DNA of 64,000 bases from positions 8,361,198-8,425,197 of the forward strand of contig NC_040028.1 in the NCBI RefSeq assembly GCF_000972845.2. Direction: 5' to 3'. Shown here piece by piece: positions 44,621 through 56,640 of this stretch. Position 1 is the first letter of the stretch. Each line of letters starts with the position of its first letter. Below the pieces are notes generated by a model, which worked only from the letters and a program-made list of their open reading frames with translations, was not told the DNA's origin and searched no databases. A program made the position numbers and the translations under genes. Origin of the DNA: Larimichthys crocea. Lineage: Eukaryota; Chordata; Actinopteri; Sciaenidae.

Positions 44621-45547
44621 ATGGAGAACTCCACTGAGATTGTGTCTTTTGTGCTGGCAGCCTATGGTAATGTTGGAGAGTTAAAGTACCTGTATTTCAT
44701 CATAATGCTGGTATGGTACCTTTCCATATGTGTGGCCAACATAGTTCTTATTGTGGTCATATATGTGGACAAAAGGTTGCATGAACCAATGTATATATTA
44801 CTATGTAATTTATTTGTGAATGAAATCGGTGGCAGCACATCTCTGTATCCTCTCATGCTCTCACAGATGTTTTCAGATACCCATGAAGTGACACTGCCAT
44901 GGTGTTTTCTGCAGATGTGTTATATCTATACATGTGCTTCTGTTGAGTTTTGCAGTTTAGCAGCCATGGCCTACGACAGATATGTAGCTATCTGTGATCC
45001 TCTACACTACAGTGTCATTATGAACACAGGGAGAGTATGTATCATCATTATGATTGTATGGATGTATTCATTTGTTAATTTTATATTCTCTTTTTCATTT
45101 GTTATCCATTTGAGATTTTGTGGAAATGTCATTGACAAAGTGTTTTGTCACCACCACTTAGTCATTAAACTTGCTTGTTCAGCTTCACTGCTTAACCAAA
45201 TGTCTGACCTGCTTTTTGGTTTTGTGACTGTTGTTATCCCATTCACTTTCATTTCAGTCTCTTACATGAGGATTTTAGCTGTTTGTCTGAAAACGTCTAA
45301 AGAAAACAAGCAAAAAGCTGTCTCCACCTGCACACCACAGATTGTCTCACTATCAAACATGTTTGTTGGCACTATATTCCACATTATTGATTCCAGGCTT
45401 GATGTGCCCAATGTACCGGATAAAATGCGCATTATTTTATCTATGTATCTCCTCCTTTGCCAACCAATGATCACTCCCTTTATGTATGGATTCAATCTAC
45501 CAAAGATAAAGGAATCATGTAAAAGATTTCTGTTTAATCGAAAATAA
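44621..45547 (+). CDS. odorant receptor (subfamily III), complete
   Basis: The last array member, an intact single-exon OR of 308 residues in clean sequence. The start is the ATG at 44621; upstream in-frame codons lack an ATG. Motifs are N3 glycosylation, LHEPMYIL at 53-60, canonical MAYDRY at 116-121, CHHH in ECL2, KTSKENKQKAVSTCTPQ in loop 3, GTIFHIIDSRLDVPNVPDK before TM7, and TPFMYG in TM7. It is closest to 24884 and 28663. The 5' flank is trimmed to about 110 bp by LINE sequence. It should be a functional receptor if that short flank still carries the promoter. Confidence 0.93.
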   Translation: MENSTEIVSFVLAAYGNVGELKYLYFIIMLVWYLSICVANIVLIVVIYVDKRLHEPMYILLCNLFVNEIGGSTSLYPLMLSQMFSDTHEVTLPWCFLQMCYIYTCASVEFCSLAAMAYDRYVAICDPLHYSVIMNTGRVCIIIMIVWMYSFVNFIFSFSFVIHLRFCGNVIDKVFCHHHLVIKLACSASLLNQMSDLLFGFVTVVIPFTFISVSYMRILAVCLKTSKENKQKAVSTCTPQIVSLSNMFVGTIFHIIDSRLDVPNVPDKMRIILSMYLLLCQPMITPFMYGFNLPKIKESCKRFLFNRK

Positions 45548-47086
45548 ATATTTAAAGCAAGTAGGGGTGTCTCTGCTCTGTTAAAAAATTATATATTTGT
45601 CTCCAGAGTGTGGTTTAAAATCTATGGACAAAAATAAATTTGATTAAACCTTTTTGGTTGGATTTTTGGTTCTGCTGCATCCATTTTGATGCTTTTCCCT
45701 ACAGTGTTATAGGAGGTCAATTTAAAACCAGTGGAGAAAATTTTTAAGATTTATTTCAAGTGTCGAAGTTTGTGTTGTTATGATTTGGATTGTTTCACAT
45801 GTGAGTCAAGCAGCCGAGACCCATTCAGATGCCAGTTTCAGAACCAGCCACCAGTAACTCACATGTGCTCTGATAAAAAAAATAAAAATAATAATAAATA
45901 AATTAAAAACAGTACTGAAAACTAATGCGCCAAATAGGATTGAATGTATACATTTCCAATGGGAGATCCAGCTTACCACAAGGTCTTATTCAGAAGTAAT
46001 GTGTGGCCTGTGAAACATCTTTCTAAGAAAAGCTGTTCATGACCTATCTAATGGCTGCTGCAGCAGCACCACCATCTTCTGGTCATTTTAAACTACAGCA
46101 GGACTTTCAGAATCAAATCTACACCCATTCACATGGGGCTCATCAGTTACCATGAATGTTACATTGTATTTGCAATATGCAGTTAGCGTATTCATATACA
46201 TATGTTTTTTTAAATGTAACTTTGTCCATCTCCTTTAGTACATTTTAATGAGGTGCTGCATTTGATGCGTACATCAGTGATCATCTACTTCAGGAAGATC
46301 AACTTCTCAGTCTTTGCTCCTTTCCTACTTGAGTTGAATTGTTGGTGTGCTTGTGTTTGTCTGTAGAGGGTGCTGTTGTATCACAAACTACTAGACTGTG
46401 TTTTTAAAAAAAAGCCACATTTGTATAGAAGTGTGGCAGAATAAAAACCAAAAAAACGTTGTCTAATTTAAAGCAGGTATATTTATTTATTTATCAGTAT
46501 GTTTGAGCATGACAGCTGTTTGGTAGGAAAACAGCATCACTATTAACCCTAACCCAAGAACTATTGTCAATGTTATGTTGCCTTGCAGTAATTAAATAAA
46601 ATGTATTTACTGTATTTACATTTGCACAAAAAACTGTTCTTGTATGATAAGAGCAGCAGAACTGCCATCAGTGTGGCATTTAGAATAATGACAGAAATAT
46701 GTGAAGGAATTGAAGGATTGTAAGGATTGTGTATTGTTCACTTGTTGGCCACATTTTCAGGTTAACAGCATCACAATGTCGCCTGTGTGTCAGTGCTAAT
46801 ATCTAACTCATGTTTCAAGCATTGTGTCACATGCATGCCATAAGGTTTAAGCAATAAGATCCAAACTTTTCCGTTTACGTGGATTAAACTGACCTCTGCT
46901 GCATTATTAAACAATATAACAATACTGGCATATGTTGACAAAACAATCTCAGAGTAAGTGTACTTTGACTTAAGAATGTTTTGTCAACTGCTGTTACCAA
47001 GGTCAAGAATTAACCATGAAGTTCAACATGTACATGATCTAATGAACACAAACCACAGGGCTCACCTCATTACAAACCTTATCACT
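45548..47086. other. intergenic stretch downstream of the OR array
   Basis: 45632-46010 is homologous to array intergenic DNA at 27650-28020; the array repeat ends there. The remainder is AT-rich with no recognisable gene. Confidence 0.5.
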
Positions 47087-47092
47087 TTTATT
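47087..47092 (-). terminator. candidate polyadenylation signal of fzd7
   Basis: On the minus strand the sequence reads TTTGAATAAAAG, with a GT-rich stretch (GGTTTGTAATGAGG, GGTTTGTGTT) within about 50 bases. It lies 2.3 kb downstream of the fzd7 stop. By eye it is the first AATAAA on this strand after the stop. Confidence 0.45.
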
Positions 47093-49428
47093 CAAACTGT
47101 ACACATACAACAGGCTTATCTTTAAAAAAACAAGTAAAAAAGACAAAATGAGTATCCCCATAAATACAATATGCCTTTAACAAAACAAAAAAACTGTGTT
47201 TACTTGGTAGGTTGCATATGTTTGAATTAAAAAAAGAAACCACACACACTCATATTCCTTCTGTACCTTTAGTACAAGACAACCACATCAGTCTGGTACC
47301 ATTGACTCTGAAGAAGACAACAGATCACTTTTGCCTTGTTAGGTAAAAGTTTGATGGTCGAGAGATGACTCGTGTAGTGGAGCGTTGCCCTGCTTACCAA
47401 CTCAATCCGGGGTTTGAGGTATGTAGTACATTCACATGGGAAATGTGACAATTCATGTATGCGAACTGTTTAAACAATATACTATGAAGATCGGTACAAA
47501 GTGTGTGTTCTCTAGTGCGGTGTGTGGATTCAGGACAAAGCTTTTATAGACTAAAAATAACTAGAATAACCAGGTCTATAAAAGGTCATAACGTTGTGAG
47601 TCTTCCCTCGTTGCTGCGTGGTGTTTCCATTCATCATTTTCATGTGAGAGGAAAACGTGCTAGAAAGAAGAGACGAAAAACAAACTCGCAGTCAAGATTT
47701 AAAAAGAAAAACACGTTTTTCTGCTCACAGGATCTTCTGTTGACTACATGCAACTGGATTACCGATGGGACCTTCAGCATTACTAAGTGAAGTCTAAATT
47801 AATGACTTAAGTGTCTGGTTTCCACTGAAACTACTCAAGTTTCAGAAAATAAATGTTGTGTTGTGTTGTTGGAATAATAGGAGTGTCATCAGGTTTCTCT
47901 TGTAAGGTGTCCAATTATTTGTAACTTTGCAATTCTGTTGCAATAACTTGCTTGTGTTATCTCCAGTAATTCAGTCACTCTGCTAAACACTGCACAGTCT
48001 GTCTCCACGATAAAGAATAAAACATATTTCCACATAGCTGCAACCTTTTGACCTCCTTCCTGGTGTTTCCATGATTCAGAACATCAAAACATAAATCCTG
48101 TTTCCAGATGCAGAAAAAATAAATGCAGTCTCTGTGTTTTTTTAAGGATAACGTAAGGTAGCCAAAGACACTAAAATAATGATTCGTTTAAAAAAAAAAA
48201 CAACTCTAAAATATTCAGTCTGCTTGTGAAACAACCATTTAACACTTGAAGTGAAATTATAAAAGGGAGTAAGGCAGTTTTAGTTACATTGGATAGAATA
48301 CAGGCGTGAAAGTGTCATTTTTATCCAAGATAAAATAACTTTGAAAATCCAGAGCAACCATTTCCACTCCACGTGGATTAAATCTGGATCTTTGAAATGG
48401 TGCTTTGGATGTCTTAAAAGCTTAAAAAGTCTTTTTGATGGAGGGGTGGTGGGGCTGATCCAACAGTTGAGAGACCACACACAGAGACAAACAATGAACC
48501 GTTGTCTTCATTGCAGAGTGGAGGCCTGTGTGTGGTCTCTTGAACTGTTTGATCCAGGTCATCCTGCGGTGAATCAGTCTTTTTTTTTTGTTTGTTTTTA
48601 ACACTTTTAACCTTTAGGATATGCTGTGCAAACCAATACATAACTTCATTCACCTTTCGGAGTGAACATTCAGGAGCAAATACTCAACAGTTTGTAAAAA
48701 AAAAAAAGAAAAGAAATAATAATAGTTTTGATTTCTGGGCAGCCACTTGGCATGTAATGGCAGAGTCGTGATGCATTATCCCTCAGATTAAAAACAGGTG
48801 GGATTGTACTCTGCAGTACCTAACAGACATATCCAAGAGTTTCAGTCTTTAGCCTAAGCAGAGTTCATCAAATGTACATGAGTAATCCAGGCATCCCTAT
48901 TTCATGGATTCACAGTCAGTGGGTGCGGCTGCTGTAGGGATCAAACCATTGACCTTTTTGCTGTAGTGTGGACAGACAGGCCACACTACTTCTTGACCCA
49001 TCAGTCTTGTGTCTTGTAGTGTTGTTTCTTTGCACCAGAGTAGACAGGAAGTACATTCATTCATTAATATTTTTTTTAAAAAGAGGATATAATCAATAAT
49101 ATGTAGTGAGTTTCAAATTAAAAGTAACTTCACCAGTCTGGCATTACAGTCCAGGGACCAGTATGGGGCAATTTACACCAGTTCATAATCCAAAAGATGC
49201 AAAGGCGATGAGTGTTGTCTCTGATGGTGACAAAAAAAACAAAGATATATGTCGAAAGTTTGTCCGATTTCTATCGAATATAGGTTAAAGTTTGGTTGCC
49301 CGATGTGACAACCTGATAACTCAAAAAATCCAATCAAAAATGGTATTAAAAAATGAAAGCTATTTGACCTCATTTACATGTTTATATCCAAAATCTCCAC
49401 GGCTTGGTGCCTTTCCATCCTCCAAACT
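47093..49428 (-). other. probable long 3'UTR of fzd7
   Basis: About 2.3 kb between the fzd7 stop and the candidate poly(A) signal, with no supported gene. Vertebrate fzd7 transcripts have long 3'UTRs. A ~98-nt hairpin lies at 48457-48554. A plus-strand AATAAA at 47848-47853 with GT-rich downstream sequence is also present, but no plus-strand gene was recognised with it. Confidence 0.45.
48457..48554. other. strong imperfect hairpin (miRNA-precursor-like) in the fzd7 3' region
   Basis: The left arm 48457-48484 and right arm 48526-48554 are complementary over 26 positions, with a single mismatch and one small bulge. The core GAGACCACACACAG pairs with CTGTGTGTGGTCTC. The 41-nt loop contains a second perfect 7-bp stem (CAATGAA at 48492-48498 with TTCATTG at 48507-48513). 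Size and shape are like a pre-miRNA. No match to a known miRNA was recognised, and a decayed fold-back element is the alternative. Confidence 0.6.
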
Positions 49429-51138
49429 TCACACCGTTGTCTCTCCATGGTTACCGTTGCTAAGGCGCTTGTAAAACCGCTTCCATGATTGGAGAGTCTT
49501 CCCGGACCAGACCCAGAAACCCGAAGTGATCCCAACTATCATGGTCATCAGGTACTTGATCATGAACACCGTGAAGTCTGGAGTCATCGGGGCGAAGTTG
49601 TGAGCCGGACAGGGGACTGCGAAGCGCTTACAGGTCTGCATGTGCCAGGTCCGCTCCCAGTGCTCCCTGAAGGCCTGCTCGTAGAAGTAACAGGCGATCA
49701 CTATGGTGGCCGGTACCGTGTAGAGGACGCTGAACACGCCAATCCGAACCATCAACTTCTCCAGCTTCTCTGTCTTGGTGCCGTCGTGCTTCATGATGGT
49801 GCGGATCCGAAAGAGGGACACAAAGCCGGCCAGGAGGAAGGACGTCCCAATAAACAGGTAGACAAACAGTGGAGCCAGGACAAAGCCCCGCAGGGAGTCC
49901 ACGTTGAAGATCCCAACGAAACAAACTCCAGTGAGGACGTCTCCATCCACCTGGCCCATGGCGAGGATGGTGATGGTTTTGATGGCTGGGACAGCCCATG
50001 CGGCCAGGTGGAAGTACTGGGAGTTGGCTTCAATCGCCTCATGGCCCCATTTCATCCCAGCAGAGAGGAACCAGGTCAGGGACAAAATCACCCACCAGAT
50101 GGAGCTGGCCATACCAAAAAAGTACAACACCATGAAGAGGATGGTGCAGCCCTCCTTTTTAGTCCCCTGAGCCACAGTCCTGTAGCCATCATCCTTGAAT
50201 TTATCAACACAAACAACTTTGTCCTCTAGGAAAAACCCAGCAGCGTAGGCCACCGCCACCATGAAATAACACCCAGAGAGGAAGATGATGGGCCTCTCGG
50301 GATATCTGAACCGCCTCATGTCAACGAGATATGTGAGCACTGTGAACAAGGTGCTCACACAGCACAAAATGGACCAGATCCCGACCCACAACCGGCCGAA
50401 CTTCACCTCATCCTCTCGGAAATACATGATACCGGTGTGTTTGGTGGGCTCACATGGGGCCCCACAGTCTTTCACCCCCATGAATTTGTAGCCCAGATAG
50501 GAAGGCACCTCCAGCTGTAGAGGGCAGGAGAACTGGTGGTACTGGTTGTGCGGAGGCGGGCGTGGGTTGTGTCGGCCAATGTTTGGGGGAAGGGTCACGG
50601 GTTCGGGTGCATATGGGGAAGACGATGAGGCCGGGCTGCTGGGTTCGGATGTGTTCTGACCGACGCAGATCTCACCGGCTCCATGGACCGGGAAAGCCTC
50701 GCATCGGAGGCGCTCCGGCCACTGGAAACCGAATTTGTTCATCAGGGCTTCACACCCCTGTCGTGCACGCTCACACAGCGACCGACAAGGGGGGATGGCC
50801 TGCTCCAGCACCGTGCATACCGGCGCATACATGGAGCAGAGGAAGAACTTTAGATCCGCAGAGCACTGGACCTTAACCAGGGGGTAGAACTGGTGCACCT
50901 CCAGCCCGGCGTCCTCCTGGTTGGTGTGGCCCAGGAGGTTCGGCATGATGGTCTGGTTGTAGGCGATGTCGGTGCAAAGCGGGATGGAGATGGGCTGACA
51001 AAACCCGTGTTCCGGGACGGATATTCCACTTTCACTGTTGTAATGTTGAGCAGAAGTGAGCGAGGAGAGCCCGCACAACAGCAGCCACATGATCCGCAGC
51101 AACACGGAGGAGCCAGTGGTGGACCTGGCCGCCGCCAT
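49429..51138 (-). CDS. fzd7: Frizzled-7 Wnt receptor
   Basis: A single-exon Frizzled of 569 residues from the ATG at 51136-51138; the open frame extends upstream but has no earlier ATG. Signal peptide about 1-30. The extracellular cysteine-rich domain binds Wnt and has all ten cysteines (47, 55, 92, 101, 108, 118, 122, 129, 146, 158), with N-glycosylation at N61. A Pro/Ser linker runs 165-200 and seven membrane segments from about 247. The Dishevelled-binding KTLQSW is at 547-552 and the PDZ ligand ETTV is at the C-terminus. [26 protein letters not shown] and DDGYRTVAQ favour FZD7 over FZD1 and FZD2, which carry other residues at these sites. The teleost a or b paralogue cannot be decided. 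Codon use is GC-rich compared with the OR genes. It acts at the plasma membrane in canonical and planar-polarity Wnt signalling. Confidence 0.97.
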   Translation of the reverse strand: MAAARSTTGSSVLLRIMWLLLCGLSSLTSAQHYNSESGISVPEHGFCQPISIPLCTDIAYNQTIMPNLLGHTNQEDAGLEVHQFYPLVKVQCSADLKFFLCSMYAPVCTVLEQAIPPCRSLCERARQGCEALMNKFGFQWPERLRCEAFPVHGAGEICVGQNTSEPSSPASSSSPYAPEPVTLPPNIGRHNPRPPPHNQYHQFSCPLQLEVPSYLGYKFMGVKDCGAPCEPTKHTGIMYFREDEVKFGRLWVGIWSILCCVSTLFTVLTYLVDMRRFRYPERPIIFLSGCYFMVAVAYAAGFFLEDKVVCVDKFKDDGYRTVAQGTKKEGCTILFMVLYFFGMASSIWWVILSLTWFLSAGMKWGHEAIEANSQYFHLAAWAVPAIKTITILAMGQVDGDVLTGVCFVGIFNVDSLRGFVLAPLFVYLFIGTSFLLAGFVSLFRIRTIMKHDGTKTEKLEKLMVRIGVFSVLYTVPATIVIACYFYEQAFREHWERTWHMQTCKRFAVPCPAHNFAPMTPDFTVFMIKYLMTMIVGITSGFWVWSGKTLQSWKRFYKRLSNGNHGETTV

Positions 51139-51800
51139 AGTTGAGGAGGAGAGGGGGGGAGGGAAGGAAAAACTTTGATCCAAGTAGGGCGACTTGAAAA
51201 CCGTTGAAAAGCAACGAAAAATCACACCAACTGGAGCAAAACTTTCTTTATAGTCCGAGTACTTCGAGTTAAAAATGCAGCAGCCGTCTTTTCTTCGTGT
51301 TTCTATGAAGATAAATCCAAATGAAACGTTCGTCGTGTCATGACTTCTTGATGGTCTTTTGTAAGTGACTCCGAGCAGCCCACTCTCACTCCCAATCCCC
51401 GTGAAAATAACACTTAAAGTCCCATTTTCTTCAAAGCAACGCGAACGCGAATTATCCCGGTGGTTTTAGCACTCAATCGACGCCACTTTCACGCAAAAGG
51501 AGAGTTGTTTAAAAGTTAAAAAGTCTCATATTTCCGCCGTTTTTTTCTCTCTCGTCTTGACTTTAACGCGGATCGTCGCTTCACATGCTGAGCGGTTGGA
51601 AGTCCAGAGGCTCGCTCTCCTCACTCCGTGCGGATTCCACCGGTTTCGAGGCGCCCCCCTCCATTCACAAGACCGACCCCCCCTCCCCTCTCCCCGACAG
51701 AACGCAGGGCGCCTTGAAACCGACACCGCGTCTCAGCCAATCGCAGCGTTTGTTTTCCTACAGGGTTCGATCTTGATTGGCCTGTACTCTCCCTACAGGA
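51139..51800 (-). promoter_or_regulatory. fzd7: fzd7 5'UTR and GC-rich promoter side
   Basis: The sequence upstream of the ATG is CpG-richer than the rest of the window, especially 51420-51730. Two CCAAT boxes in opposite orientation occur at about 51735-51739 (CCAAT) and 51775-51779 (ATTGG). No clear TATA box was found. This fits a CpG-island developmental promoter; the exact start site is not known. Confidence 0.55.
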
Positions 51801-54800
51801 AAGAGAGTGTCTTAAGAGTAATCAGATTACACCAGAAATGTTACTCAATAATAATGGCAGTTTTATAATTACACTGGCATTTTATAGAACAGATAAATGT
51901 GACAATTTGTTGCTTTATTAGTAGTTTTTCTCTTCCTGAATGCTCATACATTTATTGAAAAACAAAGCAAACAGCTCAAAGTACACTGTACACATGTATT
52001 TATTGCTTTTGTAGAACACTTAAAGAATTTTGTACTGTATTATTTTTCTACAGATTCTTTCATCCATATAGAATACTCAGAAAATTATACATAAAGTGCA
52101 CAAACGTAGCTCCTTTCTTATCTCTCTCTCTTTCTTTTTTTTTTGAGAATTTAAATAGGTAATTATGTAAGATGAAATGACAATTCACCCACACCACAGT
52201 AAGGTCTGATTACACATCTTTGTAGACCAACTGTATTAATCTCAAATAGTTCCTTTGTTATTGCTGTTTTGCATTTCTTTTTTAAAAAATCTTTGGTTAG
52301 CGGTTCTTTGTTTCTGTCTCTTTTATTGTTTTTTGTTTCATTCAACAGTCATTTCACTTATTTATATTTGGCTTGTATCGCATTTCTTGTCTTTATTGAT
52401 ACTGTGTGATTTTAAATTTGTTTAAATGTTTGTTTTTGTGTGGATCCCTAGAAGACTTTCCACTTTTGAGGGGAAACTAATGTGGATCCAAATGAAGAAC
52501 AAAAAAAAAGAAAAAAAGAAATGTTGTGTTGTTATAGAACAGCAGAATAAAGCATCAGTTACTTGTTTTTCTTTCTTATTTTATCATGCTTCTACATCGG
52601 CTATCATGCCCTGTAATACTCAAAACGTTCTCTGAAAGCTGCAGTAAGTTGTGTTTAAGTTGAGCTCTCTCCATCTCCTCACTGAATCTCTGCACACAGC
52701 CACTCTCTGTGTGCAGGACATGTAAACACATTGCAGCACAGTGAGCAAACCATGAAAAAAAAAATCCCCAAATGGATTCCAGCATCTTAACCACTCAACC
52801 ACAGCAAGCACCGCAAGTACCTGTTGCTGTTTACTGCTTAAACGGTTTCGTTGCAAACAATCACATGCAGCTCCTGAACTGATCTGTATCCTGTATCACT
52901 GTGGGAATAAACAGCAACAACAGGCAGAGCAGCGGTAATTTGGATTGACAGCGTGATCAATCTGCCCAGAGGCGACCGAGTGTGGGAGGTGCGAGGTTCC
53001 TGGTGGCCTTGCCTGCATTTGGTGTGTTTCTGCTCTGAGTGGGATAAAAGAGGGTGGGGGTAGGTTGTGATGGGGGAAGGGACAGGAAGAAGGGAGAAGG
53101 TCGAAGAGGGCAGGGGGAGAAAGAGAAGGAGAAAGAGCAGGAAGAGAAGTTGAACCAAAAGGAAAAGTCAGTAGAAGTTGTTCCCAGCTGTAAACTGGCC
53201 TATAAAACAGAAGTTAAATAAATAGTAGGAAAATCTGGATTTCTATCCCACCGTGGAGTGATATTAATCTAGAAACTGAGTCAGGCAAACTAGTCCCAAA
53301 GAGTCTTTGTGTTGCCTGTGGCACAGTTTACCATAATATGACTAAGTAGACTGGGAAAGTGGGTTGGACCTTTAAAGACAGTACAGGGACTACTTTGTCT
53401 CATTCAGCAACTAAGCAAATCAACATGACATGCTCAATTTCCTAAGGCTCAGTTCTTGGGCTTTTTTTATTTAACCTTTGCATGTTTCCATGATGTCAAA
53501 TTATGCAAAATAGTAAAGTCACATACTTTTGCAAACACCAAAACTTAACTCATTCACCAAACAACTACTGTCTCACAGAGATAGTATATTAAACAAATAA
53601 GAAACCACTTATTTTAGCTAACAACAAATACAAAAGATTAAAGGCAGAGATCGTCTCGACTCTCGTGGTGTCATCATGGAATCAGATCTAAATTTTTAGA
53701 TCCACATCAAGTCGTTAAATCTGGTTTTTATTCAAATAATAAGATTGATTCATGACGAGGATTTGTCCATGATCTTTTCAAGCATGCTGGACAATTGTAA
53801 TCTCCCATAAAACTTGTTTAGCATGTTCAGTGCTGCTGCTGTGGTCATAACAGATCGCACCAATTCTCAGGTCTTTGCAAAACTTGTCAGAGTTTTTAAA
53901 TCACTGTTCGGTGCACCTTGATACTTACCTGATGAATTAATCAAGAGGAATCAATCTTGACTGACTTTTGATGTGAAAGAAGTTAACGCCAACATATTTG
54001 TAACATATCATCCCCTCTCCTGCTACCATTTTTCCTATTTCTCTCAAGCTGTCACTATCTAATAAAAGCCCCTCAAAATAATACAAAAATTCTAATAATA
54101 TATAAATCACATATATCACTGTTTAACTATGAACCTAAATACAAATTTAATTGTCTGTTACCAAACAAACCCTCCCAGATCATCTAGTCATCTAATTCCC
54201 AGAGTTGGAAGTAGAAAACAGAGACATAGAGAAGCAGCATCCCCCACCCTACACTGCCACACAACCCTGCTGCCTGAATACAGCCTAACAAAGCAACATT
54301 ATCATTCATCTGGAATCATGTTTCAGCCCAGTAGTCCAATCCACACTCTCTTTTAACTCTGGTTTGGTCTCTACCAACTCCTGAGGGAAATATCTAGCTG
54401 TTTATCAGCTAAATGCTCTGAGCACTTTGCCAGTTAGTTGCCCGTCTGCTGTTTGGTGCAGGTAGTGTACAGCTGCCAAAGCTGCTGCGGCCAAAAAGGT
54501 GACATGAGAGCAATGAACCAAAATGGTAATTTTGTGGGACGGACAGCTAAACAATGAGCTGAAACTCATTCAGTTGCTATGAGTGTATTGTCAAGTTTTT
54601 TTCACATTGTCATTTGATACAGTTCTATTATAAAAATATCGATTATCACTGCTTGAATTGCCTTTAAAACCAGATGAAAAATGTTCTACCATCCTTTGGC
54701 TGAATCTTAAATACCCGTCTTTAATTTCTCTTCTTTATTTGGATTACAAAGTGTCTTTAGAGTGTAACTTTAGTGTCTTATGCTGGATTTATTAGTTCTT

Positions 54801-56289
54801 TTCCATATAATCTCTTTTCTATATAACACTTTAAATTGTCGTTTGTGAACCAAATGTGCACTTTTGTCACTTTTACGATCATAGCTGCATATACAAAGTG
54901 ATATATCAAGGCAAGTTTATTCTGTAAGTGTGAATGATTGTCTGCCTACAAAAAACATGTGATCAAGTTGCAGCCCACCTCTCACTCAAGGCATTCTGGG
55001 ATGACCTTCCTCAACAGCCCTGCACAGGATATGGTTGGGTGCACTGACAATTGCTTGGGTGGCCACACGTTTGGTGGTAGGCTGTGCACCTCAGACATCC
55101 AGGACATCTGCTGACGTCCCCAGTTTATCCAGCTGGAAACATTTGTTGCATTTTATCCTCCTTTCCCTGTTTCCAATATGTACAATCAAATAAAATGGCA
55201 AATATGTCCAAACAAAAAGTATAAAAAATTAAAAATAATTTACATGGACAATTTTAATGATATCTGGAATTGTATTTATTAAAAGAGCTTTAAGTAGCCA
55301 CTACAGGCTTTCTTTAAAAAATAACTTGTTTTATAGTTGATAATCATGTTGGCAAGGTGCAGCAGGATAACCTCATGAGCAACTATGTTGTTCTATCTAT
55401 CTACACAACCTGTGTTTCTACTAAAATCAATACACAACAATCTCATCACAACCAGCAATACACTGATTATTGAAATGCAGCTTGTATTGATGCGCAAAAG
55501 TGGAGGAGGTTGGTCCATCTGAAACTAATTCAATGTCCAGTCATGGACTGTTTGTTCACTTTCCACAATGTTTTATGTAGCGCACCTCATGGGTTTGGAG
55601 TAGGGGGTCAAACTGTGACCTGTATGCTAAAGATATTATGATTGGATGAAAATATGAGTTAAATAACATACACACCGAGGATATTGCTGAAAGCTGCATG
55701 TAGCTCAATTATCAATCTGAAGGATGAGTCACATTTTCTGGCAACTGCTTCTGATTACACGATTGGTTTCACTAGTCGGGTTGAGCCTCGGTATGCACAT
55801 CTGATGGACAGCTGTGTAATAATTAAGGACTCCAGGTATTAAAGGTATTGATGTGGTTAGTACGCTGATTTCCCAGGAGAATAACGGACAAATCACCATC
55901 TGTGTGACAGAAGTAGTGGTGTTAGATGCTATGCAAGGGTTAATAAGTGAATGGGTCGGTGTTCTTGGGGGGGGGGCCTGCAAGAGTTTTGATGAATAAA
56001 CAAACAAAAAAAACTAAAACAAAAATACTTAGTGTACTTTAAGACATGCTACAGTTTCTGTATTGGTTATATGGGACATGATTCAGGTCAAAGCATGTTT
56101 TTAGACATAGTAAATGTGGTTACAATACTTAACCAGTTCCATGAATAGGTACAATCATGACAAATCAGGTCAGTGTCTCAACATGATCATTTTTTACCCT
56201 GAATCACTTATAGGTGCATTAATATTCTTAAGAAGAATACTGCAGTAAGCTTTAAAAGACTATAAACTACTATATCGCCGGTTCTCATG
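51801..56289. other. gene-poor stretch upstream of fzd7
   Basis: About 4.5 kb of AT-rich sequence. Homopolymer and purine-rich tracts occur (for example 53040-53150). Open frames up to about 106 codons are low-complexity or featureless. No transposon was clearly recognised. Enhancers of fzd7 could lie here, but nothing visible marks them. Confidence 0.45.
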
Positions 56290-56439
56290 GATCATGGCTA
56301 CGTCTAGATCAGGGATTGAGGTCAAGCCTGCTGCTGAGATCCTGCTTGACTTCCACTACAAATACTCATCATACTACTAGATAAAATACCATGATACGTA
56401 CTAAATAATACAACTGCTTCTACCATTAGTTATATTTCC

Positions 56440-56640
56440 ATTAAAATAGTTACTGTGAGCTGGGTCTTCCACAAGGTTTCTGCCTCTTAAAGTGCAAGTT
56501 TTCCTTGTCACCATTGCCGGGATTCCTCTGTTGAGTCTTTGTAAATATTATTAGTACGATCTAGACCTGCTCTACATGGAAAGTGTCATAAGATAACTTC
56601 TGTTATGATTTGGTGCTATATAAATAAAACTAAAAATTGA
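56440..56640 (+). mobile_element. LINE 3'-tail relic (L2/CR1-type)
   Basis: The order GGTTTCTGCCTCTTAAAGTG, GTTTTCCTTGTCACCATTG, GAGTCTTTGTAAATATTA, TCTAGACCTGCTCTACATG, GTGTCATAAGATAACTTCTG and GGTGCTATATAAATAAAACT is that of the 3' end shared by many teleost LINEs. It ends in a short AATTGAAT-like tail. A typical 5'-truncated insertion, on the plus strand. Confidence 0.75.

Noticed and set aside
47503..47853. Plus-strand frame of 95 codons followed by AATAAA
   Set aside because: The frame has no recognised domain and probably lies antisense in the fzd7 3'UTR; could be a small transcript but unsupported.
49489..50229. Long open frame of 246 codons on the plus strand, antisense to fzd7
   Set aside because: It mirrors the GC-rich conserved fzd7 coding sequence; no domain and no independent support.
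51139..51225. N-terminal extension of the fzd7 frame by 29 residues
   Set aside because: It has no ATG; the first ATG gives a normal signal peptide at 51138.
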